Source: Pelecanus crispus
Lineage: Eukaryota; Chordata; Aves; Pelecaniformes; Pelecanidae
Assembly: GCF_030463565.1 (NCBI RefSeq)
Contig: NC_134649.1
Coordinates: 33,319,044 to 33,383,043 of the forward strand
Length of the DNA stretch: 64,000 nucleotides
Direction of reading: 5' to 3'
Below are positions 12,201 to 22,000 of this stretch, one piece after another. The position numbers and the translations under genes are program-made. Under the pieces are notes generated by a model. That model made no database searches, had not been told where the DNA came from, and saw nothing but the letters and a program-made list of their open reading frames with translations. Position 1 is the stretch's first letter, and each line of letters opens with the position of its first letter.

Positions 12201-15200
12201 GCTGATAATGAGTAAAGAGTGTTTTTATATAAAATCAAGTATAAATCACGGACTGTTTTATGAATGGCTGGAAAGAGTAAAAGCCTCTCATTTATCTAAG
12301 TTACAGGCAGCCTTCTACTGCTAAACTTTATTTTAGGTAAAAACAGAGTAACCTGTAATTACCACAATCAAAGGCTTTAGTATCTTTTTAGAGCTGTAAT
12401 AAATGCTTCCATTTTAATTAACAGAATTTACCTTCAGATAATCCCCAAATTCCTTTACAGTTTGCATTGTTGATGTTAAAACAGAGGAAATACAGATTTT
12501 CTTAGTAGCAATGGCAAACTGGTTTTGGTATTTGGAAAATTAAAAGAATTCCCTGTTTTATAAGTTGGATATAATTTGGATCATGTCCAGGATCAGATGA
12601 AATTGTGGTTTTGCTTTCTAACATAACTGAGGGAGGGGAAGAGGGAGGAAGAGGCCGTTCTTTAATGCCAAAGAGCCTCTTCTCCAGAAGGTGTTTCACA
12701 GCAAATTTACAGATACTTTAATGCAATAATTATTTTTTCGAACTCTACAAAAAGGTCATAGGGTGTTTATTATCTGACCTGAGAGGCTGAAAGTTTCCCA
12801 AGGCAGAACTATATGTGCACACTTCAGTTCTCATGAAACAATCACTTTAAATGCAGGAACTGGCTCAACATCTCTGGAATTTTTACCTACCCTACAACAT
12901 ATCATAACTGGGAAAGACCATAAGAAAGACTTTCTGGCAGACATGCTGTAAAACCAGAGTCCGGTGGACGAGAGTCAAGCTGATTATTGAAAAAGTTCCA
13001 TTTTTGCATACATAAAAGTGCCCCATCCTTTCTGCAAGTTTCAGTACTCTGATGTAAGCACTCCAAAAGAGCAAGTGTGAAATTCTGTGGCAGCTTCATT
13101 TAACCTTGAAGGTTTAACCTGCTTCACTGCCTGAAAGCATAAAGTATTCACAAATCCTGCTGATGTACAGCTGCTGAGTGTTGCTAAAAGTTCAGCCAAT
13201 ATGCTTAGTTGTATTCATTTCAATTTTTCAATTATGACTCTTGCTCAATGTATGAATCCTAGAGTGAGTTTGGTACTTGCATTGTATTTAATACTCTTCT
13301 TTTGAACTGTAGATCTCTGGACTGCTGCATTAGTAAGACTGAAGCTGCAAGTTTGTTGTATCAAGGTTCCGATGCACCCAATTTGGGAATGATTTGGAAT
13401 AAGCACATACTGAAAATAAAAAATACAATTTGAATGCACATTTTGTGCTATCCCCCATTAACTTCAGGCTCTTCACAACTTTGAGTTACTTTACAGCACC
13501 GGATAAATTCTCATTTTATTATAGTACAGGCCTTATGATGGTTCATGAAAGCAAAACAGGAGAGCTTAAGATTCTGCAGTATGATTTTGTAGCAAGTAGT
13601 GGGTTGGCGGGCAGCAAAATCCTGGAGCGTTTTTTGGCGCATCTTCACATGTCAAACAGTCTCTAAGATAATCACTCAGATTTACCCAAGTTTATGCAAG
13701 TTTTGTGGTATTCAGCCCCGGGGTTTAATTTAGTGACGTGTAATTCAAGGGCAATGACTTGGAAATTGCTAGATACACTCATGAGTCTGCAGACAAATTC
13801 TGTAGGTTTGGCAGGGCCCAAAGTGTTGACTACTCTCAGTTTTCATTTTGGCAGTATCGGGAGGTATCTGCCATCCTGCTGTGAATGAGTGCTTTGATGC
13901 TAGATAATTTGGATGAATAGAAGTAATTTTCTATTCTACCCTGGCACTTTAAAACAGATTTATTGTACAAATAGCTTAAACGTATTTTCTCCTCTTCTCT
14001 CCCTCACTGTAGGTTCTGACTTTATTGATCAATGCAGCTTACAAACCTAGCCGTGTCCTGCGAGAACTGCAGTTGGATGAAGAGGCTGCATGGCATGGGC
14101 AGGGAGAGACACTAAAAGCCAAGTAAATTCTTGTCCTGTTCCCCGCTTAGTTGATCCCAATAGCAATGTTCTCTGCATTCTATGCTTTAACTCTTGTATT
14201 TCAGGGAAGGAAAAATTGCTTATAGCATATCAAGATGCTGACAGCCATTACAATTCCAAATCTTTATAAACTTCTTTATGAATGTCTGGTGAAGTGCATC
14301 TGATTTTAATGCTCCTTAATATGCCAGGTGTGCTCTGCTACTGGCATGTAAGCAGCTAGTGGTGAAGTAAGAATGGTGTGGTATTGGTACAGGATAGCAT
14401 ACACACTGGCAGACCTGCAAGTAAGGTTTAAGATAATTTAATTCACCTGAAGATAACTGACAGTATTTTAAAGCAGAAGCACATACGGCTTAGGAAGCTT
14501 CTCAGACTTCCATGGCTTTTCCGCACTAATTTCTCAGTGGAAGAATATTCCTCTGAAATTCCAGTTATAGCAGTGCTCTGAAATGGCCTGGCATAGAAGT
14601 CTTTCTACAACAGCCTGCTCTAAAGCAGTCCCTAGTTTTCCGGATGAGTTTTTCGGATTCGAGCATCTTTGCAAGATTATTTTGTGGCTAGGAAAAAAGC
14701 AGTGATCATATTTACATGTATTTGATAAATCCAGATATTCCTTCATAGTCTACTGATGGTCTTGTAATTAGGTCACCGTGTTTGCATGCTAGAGATTAGA
14801 TTTTCCCAATGTGCCATAGCAGACTTTCCTACATAGTTTTGAACATGTCAGTAATACTTCTGTGGGATCAGTTTCATGTATAAAAAGACACCTTTCCATG
14901 TATTGAAGGATTGCTCTGGATTTGGACAATAGGAAGATCGTATGAAAGGTTAATGTAAATAGAAGATGTAGCTGAAGAATAGAGGGGGAAAAGAATTTTT
15001 TTTTGTTTCACTAAAGTTGCTGTGTGCTTTCTTTTGTCACAGTAGTGACACCAGGGATATCTGGACTGCAATGATACAGCTCTTCTTTCAATGTGTTAAC
15101 TAGATACTTGCAGGCCTGAGACATCCCTAATAGATATCAGCACATGCCAGTAGCTGTGCTGGGAGAACAAAGCAGAAATGATGAATGACTCTGGCAGATA

Positions 15201-18200
15201 TTTCACAGTGCGACTCTGTCAGTGTCATGGCAAAGCTGATGAACAAAAGAAATCTTTTCTTAATTTAAATCAAACAGGAGCAATATGTGGAGTCATGGCA
15301 AGTGACTGTCCTGACGAATTGTTTAGCAGTTAGATGAAAGCTGATTGGAAATGTGACGGTAGTTCATTTGTTTGCTGTAGTATGTGCATAGAATGGCTCA
15401 CTAGAAGCTGTCTGCTGTTACCTTTGTTAACTGAATTGGTGCACCACATCTTGGTTTTAGCAACCAGCTGTCTCCATCACGGTGGACACTTCTGCAGTCC
15501 CATAAAAACAAAGAAGAAACCATCTGTGAACAAAGAAAACAAAACATCTAAACTCTGGGATAGTCCTCTCAGATGGTATTTTATAGTCACTGGCAGGGCA
15601 GTGTTGCTGTGTTTGGTACTGCAGGCATCTCTCTGGTGCTGGCTTTGTTCCTTTGCTTAAGAATCTGTCATAAGAGATGGGACTACCTGTTTCCTGGACT
15701 TGTCAGTCCATAAAGTTCCTCACTGATCAGGTTTTCCCTGAGTTTGGTCTCAAAGCAATATTCTTGTACACCTCTCAGTGAAGTACTTTTACGCTGGCAA
15801 TTAGAGGATTCCTGAATGATGATGATATTTTCAATGCTAGGTACAAAGGGAAGAGCTACCGTGCAACAGTGGAAGTTGTGAGGACGGCAGATCGGGTGGC
15901 AGACTTCTGTAGAAAAACATGCATCAAGCTGGAATGTTGTCCAAACCTCTTCGGCCCTCAGATGGTGCTGGATAAGTGTTCAGAGAACTGCTCTGTCCTG
16001 ACAAAGACTAAATACAGTGAGTAGGCTGCTGATCTCAAACTGAAGTGGGGCTTGGGGTGTTATATTTTGGTTTTCTTCCGGCTTTAGCTCCAGAAGGAAT
16101 CCAAAATACATTGCTTTGCTTACACAAGGAGCAGCTCAAGCACTACATGCACAGGCCTACAAAATAGCCATGTGCCAGTGTGTAGGAGAGAAAAAATTAA
16201 TTCTGTATGAAGTGGTCGAACCATGGCTTAACTTTCTGTTGTGTGCTTAAAGCTTTATCTCTTAAGACAACTTTTGGGACAAGAACTGACTCTGATATTG
16301 TAATTTAAGTGGCATTGTAATTACTTTTACCATTTTTTTGTGGAACAAAATAAAACACTTTCAAGCTCTTTTCTTAGCTTTTAGGTTTTTTAGGTTTTCA
16401 GGGTTTTTTTAAACTAACCATTTGACACTGTGAGAACAAACTGCATTGAGGCCATGTTTAAAAACTATAAAGCATCACGAAAAGCACCATTAAATTGGAC
16501 CAAGTCTGTGGCTGATGATTTTTGTATAAAATCTGATCATTTGGGGCTTCTCAGAGATAACAGGAAGTAAATCTTTATAGGGCAAATAAAATTGATTAGT
16601 AACTCTTCTTCCTTAAACCAAATTGAAGAGGAAAATACAGACATACTCATTTTGAAGTTTTGCAGAACTGGGATTTCTATTGGGAAATGTCCTTCTACTG
16701 ATTTTTCCAGTCCTCATGATGGATAAACATAACTAGTGACATTGAAGGTGCATTTCAACATGGTGCTCCTTTCTTCTGTTCTGGTAGCACACTATTACGG
16801 AAAGCGGAAAAACAAGCGGATAGGTAGGCCCCCGGGTGGCCACAGTAACCTGGAAGTAGCCATGAAGAAACCAAATAAAAGACGGAAGAGACGAAAACAT
16901 TTTTTTGTTCATAAGAAAAAACGTTCTTCTACTTCAGTGGATAACACTCCAGCTGGATCTCCCCAGGTACGAGACTGCCAACAGTTTTAATAGATACGGT
17001 ATGTGATCTTCGACCAGATACATTTGAAACAACAGACTGTTAGTTTCTTGTAACCTCAGGTTACAGCTGACAAATGGGTGGCAATTGTAGCTTTTGTCCT
17101 AAACTTCCCTTTTCTTTTATTTCATCGGGTTTTTTTTTCCCTGCCTCTTCAGGGCAGTGGGGGAGAAGAGGAGGATGACCAGGACGAGGTAGATGAAGAA
17201 TCTCTGACTGAGGATAGTACCTCAGAGCACCAAGACGAATTGCTTGAGGAATCAGAGGTATCGGAGAAGAAATCACTGTCATCCTCTCCTACACAGAGTG
17301 AACTGTCTCATTCCCTGGCTCAGGACCGAGACAAACGGAAGAGGAAGCTCAGGACCTTTTCCTTTTCTGATGATGAAAATAAACCTCCTTCACCAAAGGT
17401 AAGGTAGCTTTGAATGTAGATTTGTGTTCTAGCTTGCTCACTGTTGGGCAAATATGAATATCTTAGGAGTATTAACCATCATACATGTGTTCTAATAAAA
17501 TTCTCTGTTACCCCATAAAGGGCATTGTGAAGACAGTACAGAATAATTAAAAATCATTCTTTTTATTACAGTCGTATTACAGGACTGTAATAAAGACTAA
17601 ATGGCTGTAGCCAGAGTGGTGAACTTCCCATTTCCCAGCTGTTAGTACTCTTCTTGGTTCAAACCTGAGCAGTGATGTGGTGTTGACCAAATCCTGGTTT
17701 TAGATCCCTGCTTACTGGCTATAATGATGTTATAACCTCCACCCTCAGCATAACGCTGTTCTGCACATCTCTGCTAACCAAGAAACCTCTACAATCTGAG
17801 CTCTCATTAGAGCTTTATTTGGCAGCTGAATGTCTGAGTGTGGGGGAGTAGAGAGGAGTGTCAGTCCATTGCATATGTAATATTTTGGGAATTTTTTTTG
17901 TGCTGGGTGGCTTGTCTAGGACATAAAGATGGAAGTTGCTGAAAAGCTGCAGCTGGACAGTAACCCTCTGGAATGGAGTGTGGCTGATGTTGTACGATTC
18001 CTCAAATCCACTGACTGTGCACCACTGGCGAGAATTTTCCTTGACCAGGTACAATTTTCTGTCTGTTAAAATGTTGTATCTGTTACTTGGCTTCTTATTC
18101 TCTAATGACTCACAAAAAGAAACTAGTTTAAATTTTATGATAGGGTTTTGAGGAAACAAATGCATGCACAACCTTCTGCAGTTTGGGAGAGGAGGGTTAA

Positions 18201-19083
18201 GGGAATGGCCAGAATTTTTTCAGGTTTCTTAGTGCTCAGTGGAGGATGTTTTGGTCTGTGAGGTATCTGAATCCCAAAACTATAGGGAATGCCTACAACC
18301 AAGCAGCATGAAGGCAGGAGCCTGTTTTCTTTTCTAAGAGATACAGTTTTGCCACTTCTGTTGACTTTGCCAAATGAGAAATGTTTTCCATTCTGCAGGC
18401 TAACTGCAAGAATCATAGTGTTGTACAACTGCACTGCAAGTGAACATTTTTGTGTTGAAGTATGACAACTAGAGTACAAACATGAGTCAAGTTAACATTG
18501 TTCTTGCGACTTGGTTAAAATTTGCCATAAAAAATCCCATCATCTATCAAAACTGTAGTACTGGAGCTGGTGATAAGTATGGTTTATGATAGATGTTCCA
18601 GAAGAGGTGCTTTTCCTTGTAGAACCTCTGTTTCTCTAGAACGATGCAGAGGTTAGATAAAGTGACTTTCTGCATTAAATTTTCTTGGTTTCTGTTATTA
18701 GGTTTATTTTTTTAAAATAGCATCTCTTGAGGTTCTGTTCCTTAGTGAATTTGAGCTCACATTTTAAAAACGGAGTTAATTTGTTGTGAGAGGTTTGGGG
18801 GTTTTTTTAAGCTGCCTGGAGTAGTGTGAAAGAAACGTCTAATTCACAAACAGTCATGAATCTGAAATGACAGCAAGTCAAAGCAGAAGGAGCAGGGAAA
18901 ATAAAAATGCAAAGTCACTATGGACTTTTTGTCTTCTGACAGGAAATCGATGGCCAGGCACTGCTGCTGCTGACCCTGCCCACCGTTCAGGAGTGTATGG
19001 ACTTGAAGCTTGGGCCAGCTATTAAACTTTGCCATCACATTGAGAGGGTCAAACTTGCCTTTTACCAGCAGTTTGCTAACTGA
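104..19083 (+). CDS. SFMBT1: SFMBT1, Scm-like with four MBT domains 1 (3' part, 15 coding exons)
   Basis: This is a nuclear Polycomb-type chromatin protein; the family reads histone tails through MBT repeats and works with corepressors such as the LSD1/CoREST complex. Joined coding exons: 104-201, 1260-1361, 2614-2764, 4619-4701, 6724-6850, 7560-7673, 9107-9149, 10424-10488, 11967-12106, 14013-14122, 15841-16016, 16788-16966, 17153-17398, 17920-18048, 18943-19083. All introns are GT..AG and the frame stays open to TGA at 19081-19083. The 1904 nt encode 633 residues plus a split first codon. Domain order: end of the MBT2-MBT3 linker, MBT3, MBT4, SLED, basic linker, acidic Ser-rich linker, SAM. 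The human protein is about 866 residues as I recall, so roughly 230 N-terminal residues (MBT1 and MBT2) lie upstream of position 1. No frameshift or missing exon is seen. Confidence 0.97.
1260..1361 (+). CDS. SFMBT1: SFMBT1 exon: MBT repeat 3, first half
   Basis: 34 whole codons between a TTTTTTCAG acceptor and a GTACCA donor. It carries the MBT signature GMKLEAVDP followed by ISPATV, the beta-core of the repeat. Confidence 0.96.
2614..2764 (+). CDS. SFMBT1: SFMBT1 exon: MBT repeat 3, second half
   Basis: Begins [17 protein letters not shown] and ends in a Gly codon split across the intron. It contains the MBT closing motif [10 protein letters not shown] followed by LSPPPG. In SFMBT-type repeats this end supplies part of the aromatic cage. 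The donor is GTATGT. Confidence 0.96.
4619..4701 (+). CDS. SFMBT1: SFMBT1 exon: N-terminal arm of MBT repeat 4
   Basis: Completes the split Gly codon, then reads [16 protein letters not shown] and AAPQSCFPL. The F.W..YL pattern is the arm that packs on the neighbouring MBT core. The acceptor is TTCACCTAG and the donor GTAAGG; the exon ends in phase 0. Confidence 0.95.
4702..6723 (+). other. SFMBT1: SFMBT1 intron within MBT4, hosting a solo LTR
   Basis: GT..AG intron of ~2.0 kb. Its second half holds the sense-oriented solo LTR at 5975-6536, which ends 187 bases before the splice acceptor. The rest is unremarkable AT-rich DNA. Confidence 0.85.
5975..6536 (+). mobile_element. Solo LTR of an avian endogenous retrovirus, sense orientation
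   Basis: Bounded by TG (5975) and CA (6535-6536). It shows the order expected of this avian LTR family: GGCTGGGATAGAG near the start, an ACCATATGACATCATGCTC promoter block, a T/A-rich section with ATTAAA at 6402-6407, a CTTATCTCAACCCATGAG block, and GGGGTTAAACCATGACA at the end. The flanks give GTAGT (5970-5974) and GCAGT (6537-6541), a 5-base target duplication with one mismatch. No gag, pol or env lies next to it, so it is a solo LTR left by recombination. The TATA box is decayed (TATCTAAA). The family is recognised from memory of avian repeats; ERVL-type is favoured only by the 5-base duplication. Confidence 0.85.
6724..6850 (+). CDS. SFMBT1: SFMBT1 exon: MBT repeat 4, first half
   Basis: Starts [18 protein letters not shown], the core signature of repeat 4, and runs through [11 protein letters not shown] to SYLWLQLE. 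It ends with the first base of a split Gly codon before GTAAGC. The open frame that continues into the intron to 6951 is read-through of this exon, not a separate gene. Confidence 0.96.
6851..7559 (+). other. SFMBT1: SFMBT1 intron
   Basis: GT..AG intron of 709 bases between the two MBT4 exons. No repeat or gene recognised. Confidence 0.8.
7560..7673 (+). CDS. SFMBT1: SFMBT1 exon: MBT repeat 4, second half
   Basis: Reads (G)[19 protein letters not shown] then [18 protein letters not shown]. The FPVGWC block is the conserved end of an MBT repeat. It ends on the first base of a Val codon before GTATCA. Confidence 0.95.
7949..7973. repeat. Alternating pyrimidine-purine tract (TG/CA)
   Basis: 25 bases strictly alternate pyrimidine and purine, with TGTGTG on the left and CACACACACACA to the right. 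Such tracts can form Z-DNA. It is a short microsatellite inside an intron. Confidence 0.75.
8702..8756. repeat. Cluster of perfect inverted repeats
   Basis: Three linked hairpin arms: GTTAGG (8702-8707) pairs with CCTAAC (8716-8721); CCTAACC (8716-8722) pairs with GGTTAGG (8726-8732) over a 3-base loop; TTTCAGCACC (8733-8742) pairs with GGTGCTGAAA (8747-8756) over a TTTG loop. The last is a perfect 10-bp stem with a 4-base loop. Function unknown; it may be a remnant of a small DNA transposon. Confidence 0.7.
9107..9149 (+). CDS. SFMBT1: SFMBT1 small exon: post-MBT linker
   Basis: A 43-nt exon encoding (V)[13 protein letters not shown] plus two bases of a split Gln codon. The acceptor is CCTTTCAG and the donor GTAAGT. 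Identified by frame continuity and by agreement with the [10 protein letters not shown] stretch of vertebrate SFMBT1. Confidence 0.93.
10424..10488 (+). CDS. SFMBT1: SFMBT1 exon: linker between MBT4 and SLED
   Basis: 65 nt encoding (Q)[18 protein letters not shown] and SDS. The acceptor is CATTTCAG and the donor GTATTG. The RTVH.GL.NQELNS pattern matches vertebrate SFMBT1. Confidence 0.93.
10811..10848. repeat. Perfect 10-bp inverted repeat with AATAAA in the loop
   Basis: CCTGTTACGT (10811-10820) and ACGTAACAGG (10839-10848) are perfect reverse complements. The 18-base loop contains AATAAA (10823-10828). In the sense transcript this would present a poly(A) signal in a hairpin loop. Confidence 0.7.
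11967..12106 (+). CDS. SFMBT1: SFMBT1 exon: start of SLED domain
   Basis: Reads [20 protein letters not shown] then [20 protein letters not shown]. This opens the SLED domain shared by SFMBT1/2, SCMH1 and SCML2. The cysteine pair and RCFSGP are the conserved landmarks. It ends in phase 0 before GTGAGG. Confidence 0.96.
14013..14122 (+). CDS. SFMBT1: SFMBT1 exon: SLED domain, middle
   Basis: Begins [20 protein letters not shown] and ends ETLKA plus two bases of a Lys codon. The acceptor is CACTGTAG and the donor GTAAAT. It is continuous with the next exon ([12 protein letters not shown]). Confidence 0.95.
15841..16016 (+). CDS. SFMBT1: SFMBT1 exon: SLED domain, end
   Basis: Encodes [20 protein letters not shown], then [20 protein letters not shown] and [11 protein letters not shown]. 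The dense, regularly spaced cysteines are typical of the end of SLED. The donor is GTGAGT. Confidence 0.96.
16788..16966 (+). CDS. SFMBT1: SFMBT1 exon: basic linker with nuclear-localisation-like clusters
   Basis: Reads (T)[18 protein letters not shown], then two lysine/arginine-rich blocks (NKRRKRRKH and HKKKRSS) and NTPAGSPQ. The KRIGRPPGG stretch resembles an AT-hook without being a full match. These blocks probably serve nuclear import or DNA contact; that is inference. It ends in phase 0 before GTACGA. Confidence 0.95.
16967..17152 (+). other. SFMBT1: SFMBT1 short intron
   Basis: A 186-base GT..AG intron, the smallest seen in this gene. A T-rich tract (17130-17150) precedes the CAG acceptor. 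Confidence 0.9.
17153..17398 (+). CDS. SFMBT1: SFMBT1 exon: acidic and serine-rich linker
   Basis: 82 codons starting [20 protein letters not shown] and ending [16 protein letters not shown]. Strongly acidic, then rich in Ser-Pro sites likely to be phosphorylated (inference). It looks disordered and separates SLED from SAM. The acceptor is CCTCTTCAG and the donor GTAAGG. Confidence 0.95.
17399..17919 (+). other. SFMBT1: SFMBT1 intron before the SAM exons
   Basis: GT..AG intron of 521 bases. It contains the 12-bp inverted repeat at 17562-17594. Confidence 0.85.
17562..17594. repeat. Perfect 12-bp inverted repeat containing AATAAA
   Basis: TTTATTACAGTC (17562-17573) and GACTGTAATAAA (17583-17594) are perfect reverse complements around the 9-base loop GTATTACAG. 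The right arm contains AATAAA (17589-17594). The ATTACAG motif occurs both in the left arm and in the loop, so an alternative fold is possible. Confidence 0.75.
17920..18048 (+). CDS. SFMBT1: SFMBT1 exon: SAM domain, first half
   Basis: Reads [20 protein letters not shown] then [20 protein letters not shown] and LDQ. The W(S)V.DV..F pattern is the first helix of a SAM domain. In Polycomb-type proteins SAM mediates protein-protein association. The donor is GTACAA. Confidence 0.96.
18049..18942 (+). other. SFMBT1: SFMBT1 last intron
   Basis: GT..AG intron of 894 bases splitting the SAM domain. Nothing further recognised. Confidence 0.85.
18943..19083 (+). CDS. SFMBT1: SFMBT1 last coding exon: SAM domain, second half, and stop
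   Basis: Begins [20 protein letters not shown], the classic second half of a SAM fold, then [20 protein letters not shown] and ends QQFAN with TGA at 19081. The C-terminal FAN matches vertebrate SFMBT1. Confidence 0.97.
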   Translation, partial: EIDGQALLLLTLPTVQECMDLKLGPAIKLCHHIERVKLAFYQQFAN

Positions 19084-22000
19084 GGAGCAGCCAAGTTGAA
19101 GTGGACCTTTGAAGCACAACTACAAAAACATGCTCCTTTCTCTCTAGCAAGGAAAGCCAAATGAAGTTAAACTGGGGCCTTGGTGACCTAAGAGCATCTG
19201 TCAGCCTCAGTTTTTCACTTTGACAAAAGGAAGACAACATCTGGAGCAAAATGCCAATGCAAACACAGGGGCTACTCTACCAGCTGCCAGCTTGGGAACG
19301 TAATAGTCTCTTGCTCTATGGTTCCCTTTTTTTAATGTATTTTTTAATGATTACAGAAAAGTCTCCTCTGGTGGGAAATGACATTTCAATAGTTCTGTTG
19401 GCACAGAACTTTAAAAGGAGAAACAGATCCTGTTTACGTTAGCATGTAGGCTGCCAGAAATAACCTTTCTCTGTTCCTGATGATTCACAGAATCCCCTTC
19501 CCTCCCTGTGGACAAACACTTGCTTTACCACAGCACTGGCTTTGGAATGTGCTCTTTGCACATTCGTGTGTTAATGTTGAGTTTTTTAATGAATTTGTTC
19601 ATTGTTAGGACAATAATGTGGCCACAGGGTTCTGAATGTACAGTATAGCAGGAGTGTGGTTCCTTTTGGGGGTTTTTTTGTTTATTTTGGTTTTTTGTTT
19701 CGTCATTGTTGGGGTTTTGGTTTGTTTTGTTTTTACTACCTCTGTAGCCTGAACAGTAGAAGCAATGAACTAAAAAGGGAGGGAACTACTACTTCTGGAC
19801 AAATCGTCTGTAGCTGCACAGCAGTCTCTCTTCTGTAGGCATGTCAGGAGTACAAACCAGTATCAGCATACAGAGCTTCTGTTCCAAAGCTTTAGCTGAA
19901 ACCTGTGTAGGCTTAACCTGGATGTTACTTTTTTCTCAGATGTCAGAAAACTTAATTATTTTGCACTTCTCTTACAGATGGGCTGTACAAAAAAAAGGAA
20001 GGAAAGAGAGAGTGCCTCTGCATTTTCTATAGTTTGGTTGTCAGATAATTTTTTTTTTTTAATGGTGTGAACTTACTTCCTTTTTCTTATAGCAAACAAT
20101 TGGGCCATGTACACAGAGCCTGTCAGCAGACTTTTGCCTTGCTACCTGAGCATCTTTTTAGAAAATAAACTAAGAAAACTGCAATCAATAGAGGACTGCA
20201 ACTTAGCTCTGCCAGTGTTTACATACTGGAAACTATCTTATGAGCATGACTTTGTATTTTTAACTATTTACAGCTGCTCAGGATCAGACTTGATGAAAAT
20301 GTGGGGGGTTGGGAAGGGGTTTGTGTGCTTTTTTTAAGAGAAAAGGAAAAGGACCAGAGGGACATCTAGTTCCATCAGTAGACCCACAGTAGGATGAACT
20401 GCTGATTTTAATTTTCCAGGGTAATAAAACCCAATCAGCCGCTTGCTGTAGACCTGTGTTACACTTTAAGTAACAGGGCTTACTTTACTTTCCATTAAAG
20501 ATGTGGGAAACTTGCATCAGGCTCAAGATGTGCATCAAATAAGCATTAGGTTTCAGATGGTTTGCATTCATTCACTCTGTCTGAGTACTTGGAGGAGCAC
20601 AGGCAGGAGCTTTTATGTTTGCAGCCCTGGTCCTTTATCTCCTATTAAAATACATTTTTGCAGAAAGCCCGTGGCATACTAAGGCATTTGAGGCAGGAAG
20701 GTGCTTAACTGCAGGAATTTGTTTAGGAAAGATGCATTTGCTGGTTTCTGATAAACACTGGTTACTCTGGTCAAATGGATTGATTCAAGAGTCTCTTAGG
20801 CCTAATGTGATTGGTTATTCTGATGCTGCGAGCTGTAGGATTCAGCGAGGAGGACATCTGTAAACTAAGAGCTGAGGTTGCACAGTCTGTGTGTCTGTAT
20901 CTGCCCCATAGGTGTTGAGGGGGAGCTACCTGCAATGAAAACTGTTTAGACTAAGCAAAGCTAAATAACTGGGGTTTATTTCTTTCGCCCCTAAGAATAA
21001 CTGCCTGGTCAAGGCAGAACTATTTACAGAAGTGCTGAAATCAGATTTTTCTTTTTTCCCATTCCAGAATCAAAACACGGATGTCAGACTGCTTACTAGC
21101 TGAGTATTGTTGAGGGATGGAGGGCGGTGTGTAGCTAGGACAACTTTTTTTCTCCCAGGTTGTAAGCAGAGTCTGAAAGCATAATTAAATTGAAATCAAA
21201 GTGCCCCTTCTTCTTCCTCAGACTAGATACATGGCCGATAAATGGATGGTTTAGCTCTTCATGTTGTGCTTAGGTCATCTACTTGTACTCCATTCCCTTA
21301 GGACAAGCTCAGTGATAAGCCATTAGGCCTGAAAAAATTTTTGAAAGAAACATTGCTGCTTTGGTGTCAGTGTGTTGTCTTGAGAAATTTGACCAGCAGA
21401 GAACTTCTGGGCTGGAAGATGATGCTTTTGGATCATATTTGTCATTCTTCAGGCTTTCCAGAATTCTGTTGCACCGATGCCCAGCAGTATTGACCTGCAG
21501 AGCCAAGAGATGTTGCTTCCGCCTTTCCCCATGGACAGATAGATGTCTTTTGAAGTAGTTGTCAGGAGAGAACAGAGCTTAAAGAGTAATTTAGTGAACC
21601 TGTTAACAGGGTGCGTAGGGTTTTAAATACAAATGTCATACTTCTTTTTCTCAGTAAATAAAGCAGTCAGCAGTTTCAGAGGTTAGTGGGATACTTACTG
21701 GTCACCTTTGGCATGTTTTATAGGCTGGATTTTCTGCCTTGTTTTGGGAGGCACTGACAGTCTGGTCCCAATGGGATCTATTTTTGTTGAGATTTTCAAA
21801 AGGGATTTTTTCATTATTTGTGAAATGTTTTTATGCTGCACACGGGTACTGTACACTCTGTTTCCTGGAAAAAATGCACTCTGTTTTATTGCTGGATTTA
21901 AAAGGGATAATTGGGGCTTTATCTTGATGGATGGTGTTTCTACTTGACTCTGTTTCCAGTTCCTCTTTCTCTATGCGTGGCAGATGACACGACTGCACTT

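Larger units (their letters stand above)
12107..16787 (+). other. SFMBT1: SFMBT1 introns 12107-14012, 14123-15840 and 16017-16787
   Basis: Three GT..AG introns around the SLED exons. AT-rich, with no transposon I can name and no RNA gene. Open frames in them (for example 15334-15660) have no recognisable domains and match chance expectation. Confidence 0.75.

Noticed and set aside
15334..15660. A 108-codon open frame in an SFMBT1 intron
   Set aside because: No recognisable domain, no fit to the SFMBT1 reading frame at splice sites, and a length expected by chance.
1..20605. ACTTGGAGGAGCACA occurs near position 10 and again near 20589
   Set aside because: A 15-base match somewhere in a window of this size is expected by chance.
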